Below, in pieces: positions 1 to 10,221 of a DNA stretch of 64,000 nucleotides. Numbering within the stretch: position 1 is the first letter of the stretch; every line of letters begins with the position of its first letter. The notes under the pieces were generated by a model. That model was given only the letters and a program-made list of their open reading frames with translations. It ran no database searches and had not been told where the DNA came from. The DNA is from Butyrivibrio sp. XPD2002 (GTDB lineage: Bacteria; Bacillota; Clostridia; Lachnospirales; Lachnospiraceae). Both the position numbers and the translations under genes were made by a program. Location: assembly GCF_000423945.1 (NCBI RefSeq), contig NZ_AUIY01000019.1, positions 54,075 to 118,074 on the forward strand. The letters run 5' to 3'.

Positions 1-730
1 TTCTTGATACAGCATCATCGTAGGTAGTGTAGTCATAAATATAATATGTGCCTTCACCACCATCCTTCATTTTTCCGCCCTCATCTGATCCATAGCCAAG
101 AACAGCTCCTGAGTCGATGTATCCTGCAAGATCGGAATAATCAGTAAGCTCTTTTCCATTGGTGATCTCACCATCACTAATATAAAAAACGATGGTCTTT
201 CTGTTTTCCTTCTTTGCTGAGGATCTAAGTAAAGCATCAATGTCCTTGTAAGGAAGAGATAAGTCAGAGCCCTTTGCATAGAAGACCTCAGGTGAAACAA
301 AGGTCTCAAAAAGGTCCTTTACATATTGTCCATCCTGAGTAAAAGGCGAAAGAACATGTGACGTATCATCGAAGGTGACAAGCCCGAAATTGCTTCCCGC
401 AAGCTCGTCTATGACAGACTCAACATCCTTTGTTACTCCCTTCATTCTGGTCTGCCTTCCGTTATAATCCTCTGCCCACATACTTATCGTAGTGTCCACA
501 ACGAATAAAACATCCAGGTTTTTGGTGCTAAACTCATACTTTTTCTCTAATATCACGGGTCTGCATCCGATAACGAATACCAGAGCGTAGATGACAAAGA
601 GTCTTATCAGTGTAAATATTTTATCTGCAATATTTAGTTTGTTCCTGATGATAACGAAGGCTGTTGCTCCGCATAGCAGAGCAAAGAAGATTATCATTAT
701 CCCCAGGGGTAACATAGGTCTGATACTCAT
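1..730 (-). CDS. VWA-domain membrane protein, C-terminus cut by window edge
   Basis: The reading frame is open from the ATG at 730 to the window edge, so the 5' end is complete and the 3' end is missing. Two hydrophobic segments (about residues 8-28 and 40-56) are followed by a von Willebrand factor A fold. The metal-ion-dependent adhesion motif reads DTTIS at about residues 79-83, a DxTxS variant of the usual DxSxS. The start overlaps the stop of the upstream VWA gene by four bases (ATGA), so the two are translationally coupled. Proteins of this kind (BatA/BatB type) occur with MoxR and DUF58 partners, as here. They are thought to act at the membrane in maturation or stress tolerance of surface or metalloprotein complexes; that role is inferred from context. 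Confidence 0.8.
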   Translation of the reverse strand, partial: MSIRPMLPLGIMIIFFALLCGATAFVIIRNKLNIADKIFTLIRLFVIYALVFVIGCRPVILEKKYEFSTKNLDVLFVVDTTISMWAEDYNGRQTRMKGVTKDVESVIDELAGSNFGLVTFDDTSHVLSPFTQDGQYVKDLFETFVSPEVFYAKGSDLSLPYKDIDALLRSSAKKENRKTIVFYISDGEITNGKELTDYSDLAGYIDSGAVLGYGSDEGGKMKDGGEGTYYIYDYTTYDDAVSR

Positions 731-1830
731 TTTTGTAATACCAATCCTGCCAGGCTAAAAGCAGCCAGGCATATAATCAAAGTAATAAAGGGCACTTTAG
801 GCATGTCCTCTGTCTGTCTCGTCTGAACCACGTTAACAAGCATTGCCTCCTGCTTCTGAATATCCTCGACTATTTCAGAAACAGACTGATCGGCAGTTCT
901 TACATAGCACTTTCCGCCTGTCTTCTCGGCTGCTGCCGCAAATTCACTAAGGCACTCTGAATAATCATATAGTTCAGGTGTATAGAAAATCTCCTCTGAA
1001 GGGAAAATTCCAAACATTGTAACCTTGTTCTTCTGACACAGAGCTGCTGCGTCACTTAAATTAACAATGTCCTCTCCGTTGGAATTAAGCTCGTTATCCG
1101 TACACATTATGATGACTCTTGTTCTCTCGGAGTCCTCCAGATAGGGCAGAGAGTACAGCGCTGTTGCCAACCCCTCTCCTATAAGAGATGATCCTCTCTC
1201 AGAAGCAAATCTCGTTCCGTTGTCGAAGTACAAAAGCTTACTCTCAAGCTCATCGCAGGACTCCCTCATATCATCAGGGAAATCCGGAAGCTCATAGAGT
1301 GGCTCGTAGACCTCCATGTACTCCTTTTGGTTAACGAAATATTCATTGAGATCATCAAGCTTTTCAATAACGTAATCGTAATCATCCGTAAGGGGCACAT
1401 AGGTCACTGAAGAAGCATTGAAAATATTTATTCCGAATCTGTCTCCCTCAAGTCCTGCAACCACCTGCTTTAAGTATTCCGTGATCTCGATATTGAGGTC
1501 ATAGAGCGAATATGAAACGTCAAGGCACAGGATGATATCCCTTTTCTTAACACCACTTGTAACCTCGTTATTCTTATAAGGCCTTGCAATAAGGAAAAGC
1601 GATGAAATAACGCTTCCGACAAGTCCGGTGATCATCACCGCTGTCAGAATGAGATATCTGGTATTTAAGCTTTTATATAATTTGCTCTGCCTTATTCTAT
1701 GGGTGTTGGATGCTTTTGTTCCTCTGTAGAACCTGCCATTTTTCTTTCTGCTAAAAAAAACCATCACCGGGAGCAATAGTATCAGCACCATAATCCCGAT
1801 GATGACTATGTTTACATGCATCAATTCCAT
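727..1830 (-). CDS. VWA-domain membrane protein (BatA-like)
   Basis: This protein of 367 residues has a membrane segment at about 7-25, a second at about 60-83, a VWA domain, and a last hydrophobic helix at about 347-365. The MIDAS motif DVSYS is at residues 104-108 and fits the DxSxS consensus. An acidic insert rich in Asp, Glu and Tyr lies around residues 150-200. A GGGAG ribosome binding site lies ten bases before the ATG. The gene overlaps both neighbours by a few bases. The family pairs with MoxR AAA ATPases; the substrate cannot be read from the sequence. Confidence 0.8.
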   Translation of the reverse strand: MELMHVNIVIIGIMVLILLLPVMVFFSRKKNGRFYRGTKASNTHRIRQSKLYKSLNTRYLILTAVMITGLVGSVISSLFLIARPYKNNEVTSGVKKRDIILCLDVSYSLYDLNIEITEYLKQVVAGLEGDRFGINIFNASSVTYVPLTDDYDYVIEKLDDLNEYFVNQKEYMEVYEPLYELPDFPDDMRESCDELESKLLYFDNGTRFASERGSSLIGEGLATALYSLPYLEDSERTRVIIMCTDNELNSNGEDIVNLSDAAALCQKNKVTMFGIFPSEEIFYTPELYDYSECLSEFAAAAEKTGGKCYVRTADQSVSEIVEDIQKQEAMLVNVVQTRQTEDMPKVPFITLIICLAAFSLAGLVLQK

Positions 1831-2318
1831 GATCTGATCACTCCCACTGCCGTATTACAGGATTTTGTCAGGTCTTTATTTTTAGCCCTCTCATCCTCAG
1901 CAAACTCCGGCACATAATACTCCTCCATGAGCACGTTAAGGTTCATTATTCCCATGGCCCTTACTTCTTCTGCCGTAAGGGTCTCTACATTTATTCCAGT
2001 AACCTCATGGACAAACTCTCTTATGACACCGCTAAGCTCCTGATAGCCATTTCTCTTGCTGACAGTTCCTGCTGCGTATCTGTAATTTATGTCCTGAACC
2101 CTTTGAATATATTTGTTCTTCATACCGGGAAGTACCCTGGGTGTAGCCGGGGTCTTAGGTCTGCCCGCCATAGCTTCTGCCTTCTTTTTATCTAAAAAGA
2201 AAATCTTTATGAGCATGAATGCAAAAATAGCAACTGCCACAATAATGAGCAGTATCCATATAAGGCTGACCCACCAGCTATATTCAAATGGCTTTTGTAA
2301 TTCAACCGTAGTAACCAT
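1821..2318 (-). CDS. Single-pass membrane protein of the MoxR-VWA operon
   Basis: I chose the ATG at 2318 (165 residues), seven bases after an AAAGG site, over a TTG at 2333. The N-terminus is followed by one strong transmembrane helix at about residues 16-38. The rest is a basic, then charged, cytoplasmic domain of about 120 residues with no motif I can name. A short membrane protein of this shape is usual between DUF58 and VWA genes in such operons (compare DUF4381-like proteins). The gene overlaps the DUF58 gene upstream by 17 bases and the VWA gene downstream by ten, so joint translation is likely. Confidence 0.7.
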   Translation of the reverse strand: MVTTVELQKPFEYSWWVSLIWILLIIVAVAIFAFMLIKIFFLDKKKAEAMAGRPKTPATPRVLPGMKNKYIQRVQDINYRYAAGTVSKRNGYQELSGVIREFVHEVTGINVETLTAEEVRAMGIMNLNVLMEEYYVPEFAEDERAKNKDLTKSCNTAVGVIRSWN

Positions 2319-3183
2319 GTTTATACCTTTCAATCAGGGCTATGGTGCTTCCGATAATGTCCTCCTCGGCAGCTATTGTAGTCATGGCTGCTCTGCTGCG
2401 CTTACATATCTGGGAAGCATTGCTTAAAATTTCCCATCTTATTTTCTCTTCTTCCTTTCGAAGATCCTTATTATGGGAAACAAAGAATTTTTCATAAAAT
2501 CCCTGTTCGTTGTCATAGACCATGTCTCCTGTAAGAAATGCATCATCGATATTGATGATAAGAAGATCGTTGTTGATGGTTATGGTCTTTATGAGTTCTT
2601 CACTCAGCTTTGAGATTCCGTCCATATCCGTCACGACAAAAATGATCATCCTTTTATGTACAGAATTAAGAATCTCACTGATTGTCTGATTAAGGCTAAA
2701 TGCGGAATCGATAGTGCAATTCCTTTCATAGCCATAAAGGAGACTTTCAAGATGCTCACTTCCTGACTTAAAGAAGCTGGTGTTTGCGCTGTGATCTCCA
2801 GGATATGAAAGTGCAAAATCCGCACCGTTTCTTCCAAGAATATAAGCAAGGGTTCCGAAGGTCATAAGCATAAGCTCCCTCTTGGCTTCTCCCTTGCTGG
2901 TATCTCCCAGAAACTGCCTGCCCCTGTCCATGATAAACATTACGTTATGTCTTCTGTCTGCCATGTACCTGCGGACAAGAATCCTGGACATACGGGATGA
3001 GGATTTCCAGTCTATGTCGTGGACATCATCTCCGTAGACATATTCCTTTAAGTCATCGAACTCCATGCTTCGGCCTCTGTAAACCGAGTGAAAATCACCA
3101 TCTAAAACATTTGAAGTTTTTCTTTTGGTATAAATAGACACTGCCCGCCTGATCTTGGACAGGTATTCATAATCTAATTTCAT
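2302..3183 (-). CDS. DUF58 domain protein
   Basis: The product has 293 residues. The DUF58 signature is clear near residues 33-65: YRGRSMEFDDLKEY followed by DIDWKSSSR. A VWA-like Rossmann core follows, with MFIMDRGRQF giving a degenerate metal site and FVVTDMDG later. There is no signal peptide or membrane helix, so it is probably cytosolic. The ATG at 3183 overlaps the moxR stop codon as TGATG; a GTG lies just before it. DUF58 proteins are encoded with MoxR ATPases and VWA proteins, and their biochemical role remains poorly defined. Confidence 0.85.
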   Translation of the reverse strand: MKLDYEYLSKIRRAVSIYTKRKTSNVLDGDFHSVYRGRSMEFDDLKEYVYGDDVHDIDWKSSSRMSRILVRRYMADRRHNVMFIMDRGRQFLGDTSKGEAKRELMLMTFGTLAYILGRNGADFALSYPGDHSANTSFFKSGSEHLESLLYGYERNCTIDSAFSLNQTISEILNSVHKRMIIFVVTDMDGISKLSEELIKTITINNDLLIINIDDAFLTGDMVYDNEQGFYEKFFVSHNKDLRKEEEKIRWEILSNASQICKRSRAAMTTIAAEEDIIGSTIALIERYKHGYYG

Positions 3184-4187
3184 CACGGTGCCTTTACTGC
3201 ATTTAAGATGCCATCTATCACTGCCTCAACAGGAACATTGTCCGCAACTGCAGAATAGTTAAGACCTATTCTGTGGCGAAGTACCTGATGACTTACCCTC
3301 TTTACATCCTCAGGAGTTACATAGGTTCTGCCACTAAGAAGAGCTGCTGCCTTCGCCATCTTAAGGAAAGCGATGGAAGCACGTGGGCTTGCTCCGATTC
3401 TGATATATCTTGAGAGCTCAAGTCCCTTAACAACGTCAGGTCTTCTGCTTGCAACAACTATGCTGGAGATATACCATTTGATGACCTCATCTACGTATAC
3501 CTTTTCCACAATATCCTGCACTTTGTCCACATCTCTGATAGTAAGAACAGGCGGCGTAGCCCTGTCGATGGTACCTGTCTCAATGCGGCTAAGGATCTCA
3601 ACCTCCTCAGCTGCTGAAGGATAGGTAATAACCTCCTTTATCAGGAATCTGTCGGTCTGCGCCTCAGACAGAGGATATGTGCCCTCCTGCTCGATAGGGT
3701 TCTGGGTTGCGATGACTATGAAAATATCCTCAGGCATGTGATAGCTTGTGCCACCGATTGTGACCTGTTTTTCCTGCATGGCTTCAAGCATTGCAGACTG
3801 GGTCTTGGCACTTGATCTGTTAACCTCATCAAGAAGAACGAAGTTAGCAAATACAGGTCCTAAGATATTCTCGAATTTGCCTGTCGCCTGGTTGAATATC
3901 TGTGTACCGATGATATCTCCCGGCAAAAGGTCAGGTGTACACTGGATTCTCGCAAACTTTCCATCCACAGCATCTGAAATTGCCTTGGCAGCCGTGGTCT
4001 TGGCAAGACCGGGCACCGACTCAATAAGGATGTGGCCATCAGCAATTATCGCCCCTATAAGGGAAAACTTGAGCTGCTGCTGACCAACAACCTTGGCATC
4101 AAAATAGCCGGAAAGCTTTTGTATGACATCCTGTGCATACCTGAATTCATCTTCCGTAATTGTGATTTTGTTTTGTGAAATATCCAT
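3183..4187 (-). CDS. MoxR-family AAA+ ATPase
   Basis: This 334-residue protein has the compact MoxR layout. Walker A is PGLAKTT near residues 59-65, Walker B is FVLLDEVNR at about 116-124, and the sensor region reads IATQNPIEQEGTYPL. The C-terminal lid domain is present (SPRASIAFLK). GGGGAG five bases before the ATG is a strong ribosome binding site. It is the first gene of the operon that continues with DUF58, a membrane protein and two VWA proteins. MoxR ATPases act as chaperone-like remodelers, often with VWA partners that recognise the client; which complex is served here is unknown. Confidence 0.93.
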   Translation of the reverse strand: MDISQNKITITEDEFRYAQDVIQKLSGYFDAKVVGQQQLKFSLIGAIIADGHILIESVPGLAKTTAAKAISDAVDGKFARIQCTPDLLPGDIIGTQIFNQATGKFENILGPVFANFVLLDEVNRSSAKTQSAMLEAMQEKQVTIGGTSYHMPEDIFIVIATQNPIEQEGTYPLSEAQTDRFLIKEVITYPSAAEEVEILSRIETGTIDRATPPVLTIRDVDKVQDIVEKVYVDEVIKWYISSIVVASRRPDVVKGLELSRYIRIGASPRASIAFLKMAKAAALLSGRTYVTPEDVKRVSHQVLRHRIGLNYSAVADNVPVEAVIDGILNAVKAP

Positions 4188-4251
4188 GATGACTCCCCAT
4201 TTCTTTGATTTCTCCTCTACTATCGCCTATTTTTAAGCGAGCGTAAATATT

Positions 4252-7200
4252 TTATTTAGCAGCTTTTTTCACTTTATTTCGAAACAAAGCTGCAAATAGA
4301 ATGCTTACAACCGTAATTAGCTCTGCTATTCTCCAATATACAGGCTCCCTGAACCTGATCTTTATCACTGCATCCGTCCCCGCAGGAAGCGTGATTCTAA
4401 GCTTATTGTTATCACCTGCAGAAAGGGCATAGCTTACATTTCCGTCTGTGGCATAGTAATAAGGATATGCCAGAATAGGAAGATCTGCGAAGCCCTCCTC
4501 TGCGGAATTATTTACAAGATGAAGTGAATACACACCATTATCCCTGTTTTCCTCATCATAGGTAATCTCCTCTGAAGAGGGAAGTACTGACGCGTACTGA
4601 AGTCTCTCAAGATCTGTTCCCGTGAGCATGTACTGTCTGTCATCGTCAAAGGATGTCCACTCATCTATGGTTTCTATAGATACGATATTGGTCTGTTTTT
4701 CCAAAAATGTATTAATATATCCGCCGCTCTGCCAGATGGTAAGCGCAAGTAAAACCACGCTCATAACATAAGCAGGCTTCTGCTTTCTGATAACCGCATA
4801 TAATGTGCAGATAAGCACCGTTGCAGCTGTTAAGTATCTTGCAGGATACTGAATGCTTCCAAGTATCTTAAATACGAACGGCATCTTGTTAAACAGAAAA
4901 TCATAAGGGAAGTAGCAGGTGCTAAGGACAAGGGCAAATACTGAAAGCACTGTAAGTATTATCACCATAGCCTTGCTTTTAATTTCCTTATAGTTCGCAA
5001 TCAGGTAAATCACCGCGATCACGCATATTATCAGCATTGCAAGTCCGGGAGACTGCGGAAGCTCGTCCACAGGCTCTGTTCCAAGCTCTAAGATAGGAGC
5101 AAGAACATTGTAAAAAGCACCGCCCATCTGTCTCCAGGTAATTCCGAAGGTCTGAATCGGAGTCTTTTCTCCTGAGTTTATGAGCATGGGTGCGTTTTTG
5201 TAATAATCCACAAGTGGGACAAGCTGCCAGATGTTAACCACAAGTGATGCACATACTGCACCAACAAGGTTCTTCCATTTGCCTCCGGAAAGCATGGTCT
5301 TAATATCCGCGATAACAAAGATAAATATGAAAAGCGCCGCCATGACCACGCTGAGAAGGTGAGTCATGAAAAGTCCTGTCATACCTGCGCATATCAGGAT
5401 AGATCCGCGAACCTTCTTCTCATCTCTGTGTATCCTTGCAAGTCCAAGGACAATAAGCGGAAGGAATGCAAAGGCGCTGTATTCACCAACTGCCTCTCTT
5501 GATAATAAATCAGTAAGTCTCCAGAATGAGAGGACGTACAAGAGCATGCAGAAGGCGCCTGTAAGTCTGTCTCCGGAAATATATTTAAAGCATACGTAAG
5601 CTGTGATTGCAGTCAGTATCTGTATCAGGACAAAGTACCACATGTACGCCATCCACAGCGGCATTCCCATAACATGAAGGATTGCCGGGATATAGAGAAG
5701 CGCATCACCGTACATAATGCCTACTGGATATCCATAATTGTTAAACCAGTAGTGCTGCATCTTTACAGGGAATTCTCCGCACTTAAGACCCTCTGCTATT
5801 CCTGCGATTCTTCTAAGATGGAAGGGAAGGTCATGTCCAAAAGGGATTCCCTTTGCCTTTTCGTTTTCACCATAAGCTGCTTCGTCGTACTCTATGGGCT
5901 CTCCGCACCACACAATGCTAGATCCGTCGAATTCCATGATCTGGTTACAGCCCATCGCCTGCAGAGTCTCTATGGCCTCGGGATTCCCCCAAAAAACAAG
6001 GTAGATATAGTCAGTACTAAGCTCCTCAGGCATGTTGAATAAATATCTTCCGTAGAAGGATGTATCCCCCATATTAAACTCATAGGGAGAGAGCTTTGTT
6101 CCAAGAAGATAATAGATATAAGGCGGAATGTAGGGTTGGTTGTTATGGATTACGACAACCTGTTTATCCGCAAAGAATTCCTCCTCACCAAGAATCTTTA
6201 TGGGCTCATCCAGAGGCTTCTGGAACAGATAGAGGTTATCTGAATAGCTTCCGAGGTACTTTGTAAAGAAGGCTCCGCCGAATGCTAAAAATACAATGCT
6301 AAGAAGGGTTCCTGCTGCCAGGTACACCTTCTTATTCTTTGAAAACAGGTTAAGGAAGGCGTCCATACCAAAGGCTGCAAAGAATGCCAGCGTAAAGAAT
6401 ATTCCGTTCATCTTGTTTACGTTTGGACCGTCTCCGCCAAGCATAGAGCCGATAAGAAGCTCTGACAAAAACCACACAAGGGGAAGAAGTGCAAAGCTAA
6501 GCTCCTTTTTCTTAAAGGATTGTCCGATTGTTATAAATGAGCGGATAAGTCCTGCCACAATGAAGGGAATAGTGATGTAGTACATTGTTCCAAAGGCAGG
6601 AATGCTGTTGTAATCAAGGCTGTCGTAGAAGAATATGTTTTTAAGCGCATTTATAAAGCCTGTGAGTGTAGGCGCCATAATCTCGCCGCCGCGGTAGAAG
6701 GTCAGCGCGGGCATAGTGATGATTCCAAAGACTATGGACTCACTTCCTGTGATGTTTACGTACTGTGTCACAAGAAGAGGAAGTGCCAGTATCCCCAAAG
6801 GAATCACAAAGCATATCACTCTTAAAACATTAAGTTTCCTTGAAATAAGCAAAATCAGGAAAAAAACCATCAAAAAGACAGGCATGATGGCATAACAGAT
6901 AGCGTAGGTATAAAGAGATACTCCTGCAAAAACTCCTGCAAGAGCATAATCAGTGAGCTTTCCGGAATCGACAGCCTTCATAAGTCCATATAAGAAGAGC
7001 GTTGTCATTCCAAGCATAAGGTTACAGTCAAGACCGAACCTTGCACTCATTACAAAGGCAGGACAAATAGTATAAAGCACAGGATAGATGTAAGCGGCAG
7101 CGGAATCCTCTCCGCACACTCTCTTAACAATCTTCTCTCCCGCAAACAGAGTTATAAGTGAAAAGACAACTCCTGGGAGTCTTATGGAGATCATGTTAAG

Positions 7201-7470
7201 TCCCATGAACTTAATAAAAAGCGCTGCAACGTATGCGTACAGGGCGCTCTGACCTCCGCCATAGTTTATGAGATAAACAGGAAAGGATATCAGATTCCTG
7301 TCGACACCGTAATTTGCAAGGCAGTATGCGTCATAAGCCATACCGGCTTCATCCACGTGAAGTCCGGCAGGTGAGCTTTTAAGAAATATCAGCCTCGATA
7401 GTATCGCAATAAAATATATAACACCGAAATAGATAGTTTTTTTGTTTAATGTCTTTTCCTTATCTCGCAC
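4252..7470 (-). CDS. Two-part polytopic membrane protein: GT39-like half fused to a 6-PTPS-related-type half
   Basis: The product has 1072 residues. The first half (about 1-530) has around ten membrane helices and begins with a luminal-loop motif HVDEAGMAYDAY, the acidic signature of GT-C/PMT-like (GT39) glycosyltransferases, followed by an extracellular domain. The second half (from about 545) starts another membrane domain with HYWFNNYGYPVGIMYGD, which resembles the '6-pyruvoyl-tetrahydropterin synthase related' membrane family (despite the name, GT-C-like). The start is GTG, nine bases after GGAGAG, and it overlaps yfhO by 25 bases. A role in glycosylating an envelope polymer is inferred. 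Each half has its own start-like loop, which suggests a fusion of two once separate genes. Confidence 0.75.
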   Translation of the reverse strand: MRDKEKTLNKKTIYFGVIYFIAILSRLIFLKSSPAGLHVDEAGMAYDAYCLANYGVDRNLISFPVYLINYGGGQSALYAYVAALFIKFMGLNMISIRLPGVVFSLITLFAGEKIVKRVCGEDSAAAYIYPVLYTICPAFVMSARFGLDCNLMLGMTTLFLYGLMKAVDSGKLTDYALAGVFAGVSLYTYAICYAIMPVFLMVFFLILLISRKLNVLRVICFVIPLGILALPLLVTQYVNITGSESIVFGIITMPALTFYRGGEIMAPTLTGFINALKNIFFYDSLDYNSIPAFGTMYYITIPFIVAGLIRSFITIGQSFKKKELSFALLPLVWFLSELLIGSMLGGDGPNVNKMNGIFFTLAFFAAFGMDAFLNLFSKNKKVYLAAGTLLSIVFLAFGGAFFTKYLGSYSDNLYLFQKPLDEPIKILGEEEFFADKQVVVIHNNQPYIPPYIYYLLGTKLSPYEFNMGDTSFYGRYLFNMPEELSTDYIYLVFWGNPEAIETLQAMGCNQIMEFDGSSIVWCGEPIEYDEAAYGENEKAKGIPFGHDLPFHLRRIAGIAEGLKCGEFPVKMQHYWFNNYGYPVGIMYGDALLYIPAILHVMGMPLWMAYMWYFVLIQILTAITAYVCFKYISGDRLTGAFCMLLYVLSFWRLTDLLSREAVGEYSAFAFLPLIVLGLARIHRDEKKVRGSILICAGMTGLFMTHLLSVVMAALFIFIFVIADIKTMLSGGKWKNLVGAVCASLVVNIWQLVPLVDYYKNAPMLINSGEKTPIQTFGITWRQMGGAFYNVLAPILELGTEPVDELPQSPGLAMLIICVIAVIYLIANYKEIKSKAMVIILTVLSVFALVLSTCYFPYDFLFNKMPFVFKILGSIQYPARYLTAATVLICTLYAVIRKQKPAYVMSVVLLALTIWQSGGYINTFLEKQTNIVSIETIDEWTSFDDDRQYMLTGTDLERLQYASVLPSSEEITYDEENRDNGVYSLHLVNNSAEEGFADLPILAYPYYYATDGNVSYALSAGDNNKLRITLPAGTDAVIKIRFREPVYWRIAELITVVSILFAALFRNKVKKAAK

Positions 7471-10193
7471 TTTTCTTTTCTCTCCATGTTATTTAGTACT
7501 ACAGCTCCTGCAATTCCCAAAATAAACAGTATTATTCCGGGCACAACTCCGGGTGTGTGATATCTCATCTCAATGCTGTGGGTTCCGGCTCCTATGGGAG
7601 TTCCAAGGGACATTATATTTGCCTTTTCAGGTGTTCTCTTCTCTCCGTCCACATATATTGTCCAGCCCTTGTCATAGGGCACGTTAAGAACCAGATATGA
7701 ATCCTCAGCGGCAGTTATGGTTCCCGTAATCTCATTAGTCATAAGAGACTTGGGATTTCTGTGAAGGTTATTATCTGTCATAGTCTCAGCTGCAAGTGCC
7801 TGAGCCTTCTCAGCATAAGTATCCATGGGCTGACATATAACCTGAAGGCTGTCAAAGCTGTAGGTTCCCTTCTGAGGGAATGTGATTGTTATTCTGCTTC
7901 TGGCCTCGCTGCTATAGCACAGATTAACAAGATAATTGTGCCATCCGCTGTAAAACTGGCTGTAGGGTGTCTTATATGCAATTGTCTTTGTTACTGCACC
8001 ATTTTCTGGAGTGTCTGTGCTGACAGTGATATTCGCAGCATCCTCCTTGATGTCACAGTTTAAATTCTCAAAATACAGATATGTCTCTGATCCGGGAATT
8101 CCCTCGAAGGAAAGTGTGCACTCTGCTCCGTCCTTCTTAGCCACAAAGGCACCGTCCTTAATCTTTACTTTGTGCTTATCAGTTACCTCGAAGGAAACGG
8201 AGGTCTCTGTAAATAATCCCTCAGATGCTGTATCAAGCTCTGATAATTCTACTGCAACGTTGCTGTTTTCCTTTTCCCTTACTGCGCCGTAAAGCATAGC
8301 CTGCTGCCTCTTTACAGGATCAAGAGCGTCATAGTCCTCTCTGGACATGGTCTGTCTGTAGGTGTAGCCAAGGGCAGGCGCATAGGTATTTGCGAAAATT
8401 CCAAAATTGTACCACTCTGAAAACGGAGCATAGCCATAAGGAATGTATCTCTGCTCCTCCTCATTGTTGTAACGAAGGGTGTAGTACTTCACTCCTGCAA
8501 GCTCCATCGGAATTGTTCTGTCATCAAGCCCGAAAAATGAGAAATTGGACATCTCATTAACTGCAAGAGACTCCATAAAATCAGAAACAGCTCCATTTGC
8601 AAGACTCCAGTAGAACTGGGTTGAAGGTATACCGTAGGGAAGTGACGCATTCCAGGTAAGACTTCTTCCCGAATAGCTATAGTAATTATCAGCACCCTCA
8701 GGCACGGTCTCTGCCAGAGCCTTAAGCTCGGTATTCATTACCAGGTCGTCGTACTCCTCGGGCGACATCTTATCAACGTAGCCGCTTGGAAGATTGCCCT
8801 TATCAGGTGCATTGGCAACATATCCGTTTATGACTATTCCAATAATAACTAAGAGTAGCACTCCGCCTCTTCTTACTGTCACAGGGAGCTTAACTACGAA
8901 GAGAAGCGCAAACATCACTGCAAGTAGTAAAAGCTGAGGATAGATGTTAGGTGACTTTTCTCCAAATAATATGAGAATTCCAACATAAACCACACTGATT
9001 ATTCCTGCGATAAAAATGTTCTTTAAATCCTGCAGAACGATCTCCTCTGCAAAATACGTGATGAGGTAAGACAACAGAAGGCAATATGCAAAGCTCCATC
9101 TGTTGATGGTGTATGAAAAGCCTGTCATGACATAGCCTGCCACAGGAATAAGTAGCATAGCTGTCATGATTATCGCGATTATTCTATACCTTACGACCTC
9201 TCCCTTTTTATTCTCATCCGCTTTAAGGAAAAGAAGTGCAAGAGCAGGTAGCGCAATAAAGGTAAGACTGATAACAGTGTCATATCTGGGAAAATATTTA
9301 TAGGAAATCAGGCTGCAGAGTAGCTCCTTGTAATAGTCCAGAGAATATATTACAGGTACTGCATGTGAGCCAAGTCCTGCTCTGGGGTTTGATAAAAATG
9401 CAAGAACCACAGGAAGGAGAATCGGCATTGCAATAAGAGTTCCAACCACGCCAAAGCCAAGGAAACTTCCGATTACGGCAATTCCCTCTTTGAAATCTTT
9501 AGCTGTCTTTTCGGTGTTTATATAGATTACCGTATAAACAATAATCATCAGCACCAGCATATAGAAGAAATAGAAATTGCTGACTGCCGAAAAGGCTACT
9601 GCCAGAATAAAGGGCAGTGATCTTTTTTCATCGATATATTTCTGAACGCCATAGATAAGTAGCGGCAGACAGATCATAGGCTGAACGAACTGGGGGTTCC
9701 ACATGCCTATGAATAACACGATACCGCAAAAAGAATAAGATAACGCTCCCGTGAGCCTTGCAGTAAGTGTAAAGCGCTCCTTTCTTCCAGTAAGAAGAAG
9801 GAATGCGAGACCTGCAAGGTAGGGGCGAAGGAATATCAAAAACTGAAAATAATAGTAGATGTATTTTGAGGGCAATAATCCCGCAGGAAGGTTAAGCGGA
9901 TCTCCCACTGCATAATACTGCATTGATGTAAAAAAATCCGCGCCAAATCCTATTCCGAAATCATAACTCTGCAGGGATAGCTTGTGCTCAGTAAACAGTC
10001 TGTAAAAAATGCCTCGTATAAAGCGTCCGTACTTTGCCAGGGCATTTATATGCTGCTTAAAGGCATCCGAGCTGTTAATAAGTGATTTCCCGCTTTTAAA
10101 GAACCATCCCCAAACAAGAACGGAAATCACAATATAAATCAAAGTAAAACAGATAAATGCTTTTCTTCTGGATCCGGCAGATGAAGATTTCAT
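7446..10193 (-). CDS. YfhO-family membrane protein
   Basis: I chose the ATG at 10193 (915 residues; GAGG nine bases upstream) over a TTG three codons earlier. About a dozen membrane helices fill the first 450 residues and a large extracellular domain follows, closed by a final helix near 890-908. The end of the outer domain has the usual YfhO form: YLVLNVPYDKGWTIYVDGE, then a Gly-rich strand and a terminal helix. YfhO proteins are GT-C-fold glycosyltransferases; Bacillus and Listeria homologues glycosylate teichoic acids. It lies 28 bases after the GH13 gene and overlaps the next membrane protein, so all three are one operon. Confidence 0.88.
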   Translation of the reverse strand: MKSSSAGSRRKAFICFTLIYIVISVLVWGWFFKSGKSLINSSDAFKQHINALAKYGRFIRGIFYRLFTEHKLSLQSYDFGIGFGADFFTSMQYYAVGDPLNLPAGLLPSKYIYYYFQFLIFLRPYLAGLAFLLLTGRKERFTLTARLTGALSYSFCGIVLFIGMWNPQFVQPMICLPLLIYGVQKYIDEKRSLPFILAVAFSAVSNFYFFYMLVLMIIVYTVIYINTEKTAKDFKEGIAVIGSFLGFGVVGTLIAMPILLPVVLAFLSNPRAGLGSHAVPVIYSLDYYKELLCSLISYKYFPRYDTVISLTFIALPALALLFLKADENKKGEVVRYRIIAIIMTAMLLIPVAGYVMTGFSYTINRWSFAYCLLLSYLITYFAEEIVLQDLKNIFIAGIISVVYVGILILFGEKSPNIYPQLLLLAVMFALLFVVKLPVTVRRGGVLLLVIIGIVINGYVANAPDKGNLPSGYVDKMSPEEYDDLVMNTELKALAETVPEGADNYYSYSGRSLTWNASLPYGIPSTQFYWSLANGAVSDFMESLAVNEMSNFSFFGLDDRTIPMELAGVKYYTLRYNNEEEQRYIPYGYAPFSEWYNFGIFANTYAPALGYTYRQTMSREDYDALDPVKRQQAMLYGAVREKENSNVAVELSELDTASEGLFTETSVSFEVTDKHKVKIKDGAFVAKKDGAECTLSFEGIPGSETYLYFENLNCDIKEDAANITVSTDTPENGAVTKTIAYKTPYSQFYSGWHNYLVNLCYSSEARSRITITFPQKGTYSFDSLQVICQPMDTYAEKAQALAAETMTDNNLHRNPKSLMTNEITGTITAAEDSYLVLNVPYDKGWTIYVDGEKRTPEKANIMSLGTPIGAGTHSIEMRYHTPGVVPGIILFILGIAGAVVLNNMERKEKCEIRKRH

Positions 10194-10221
10194 TATTATC
10201 AACCTCTTTTTAGTTTTATTT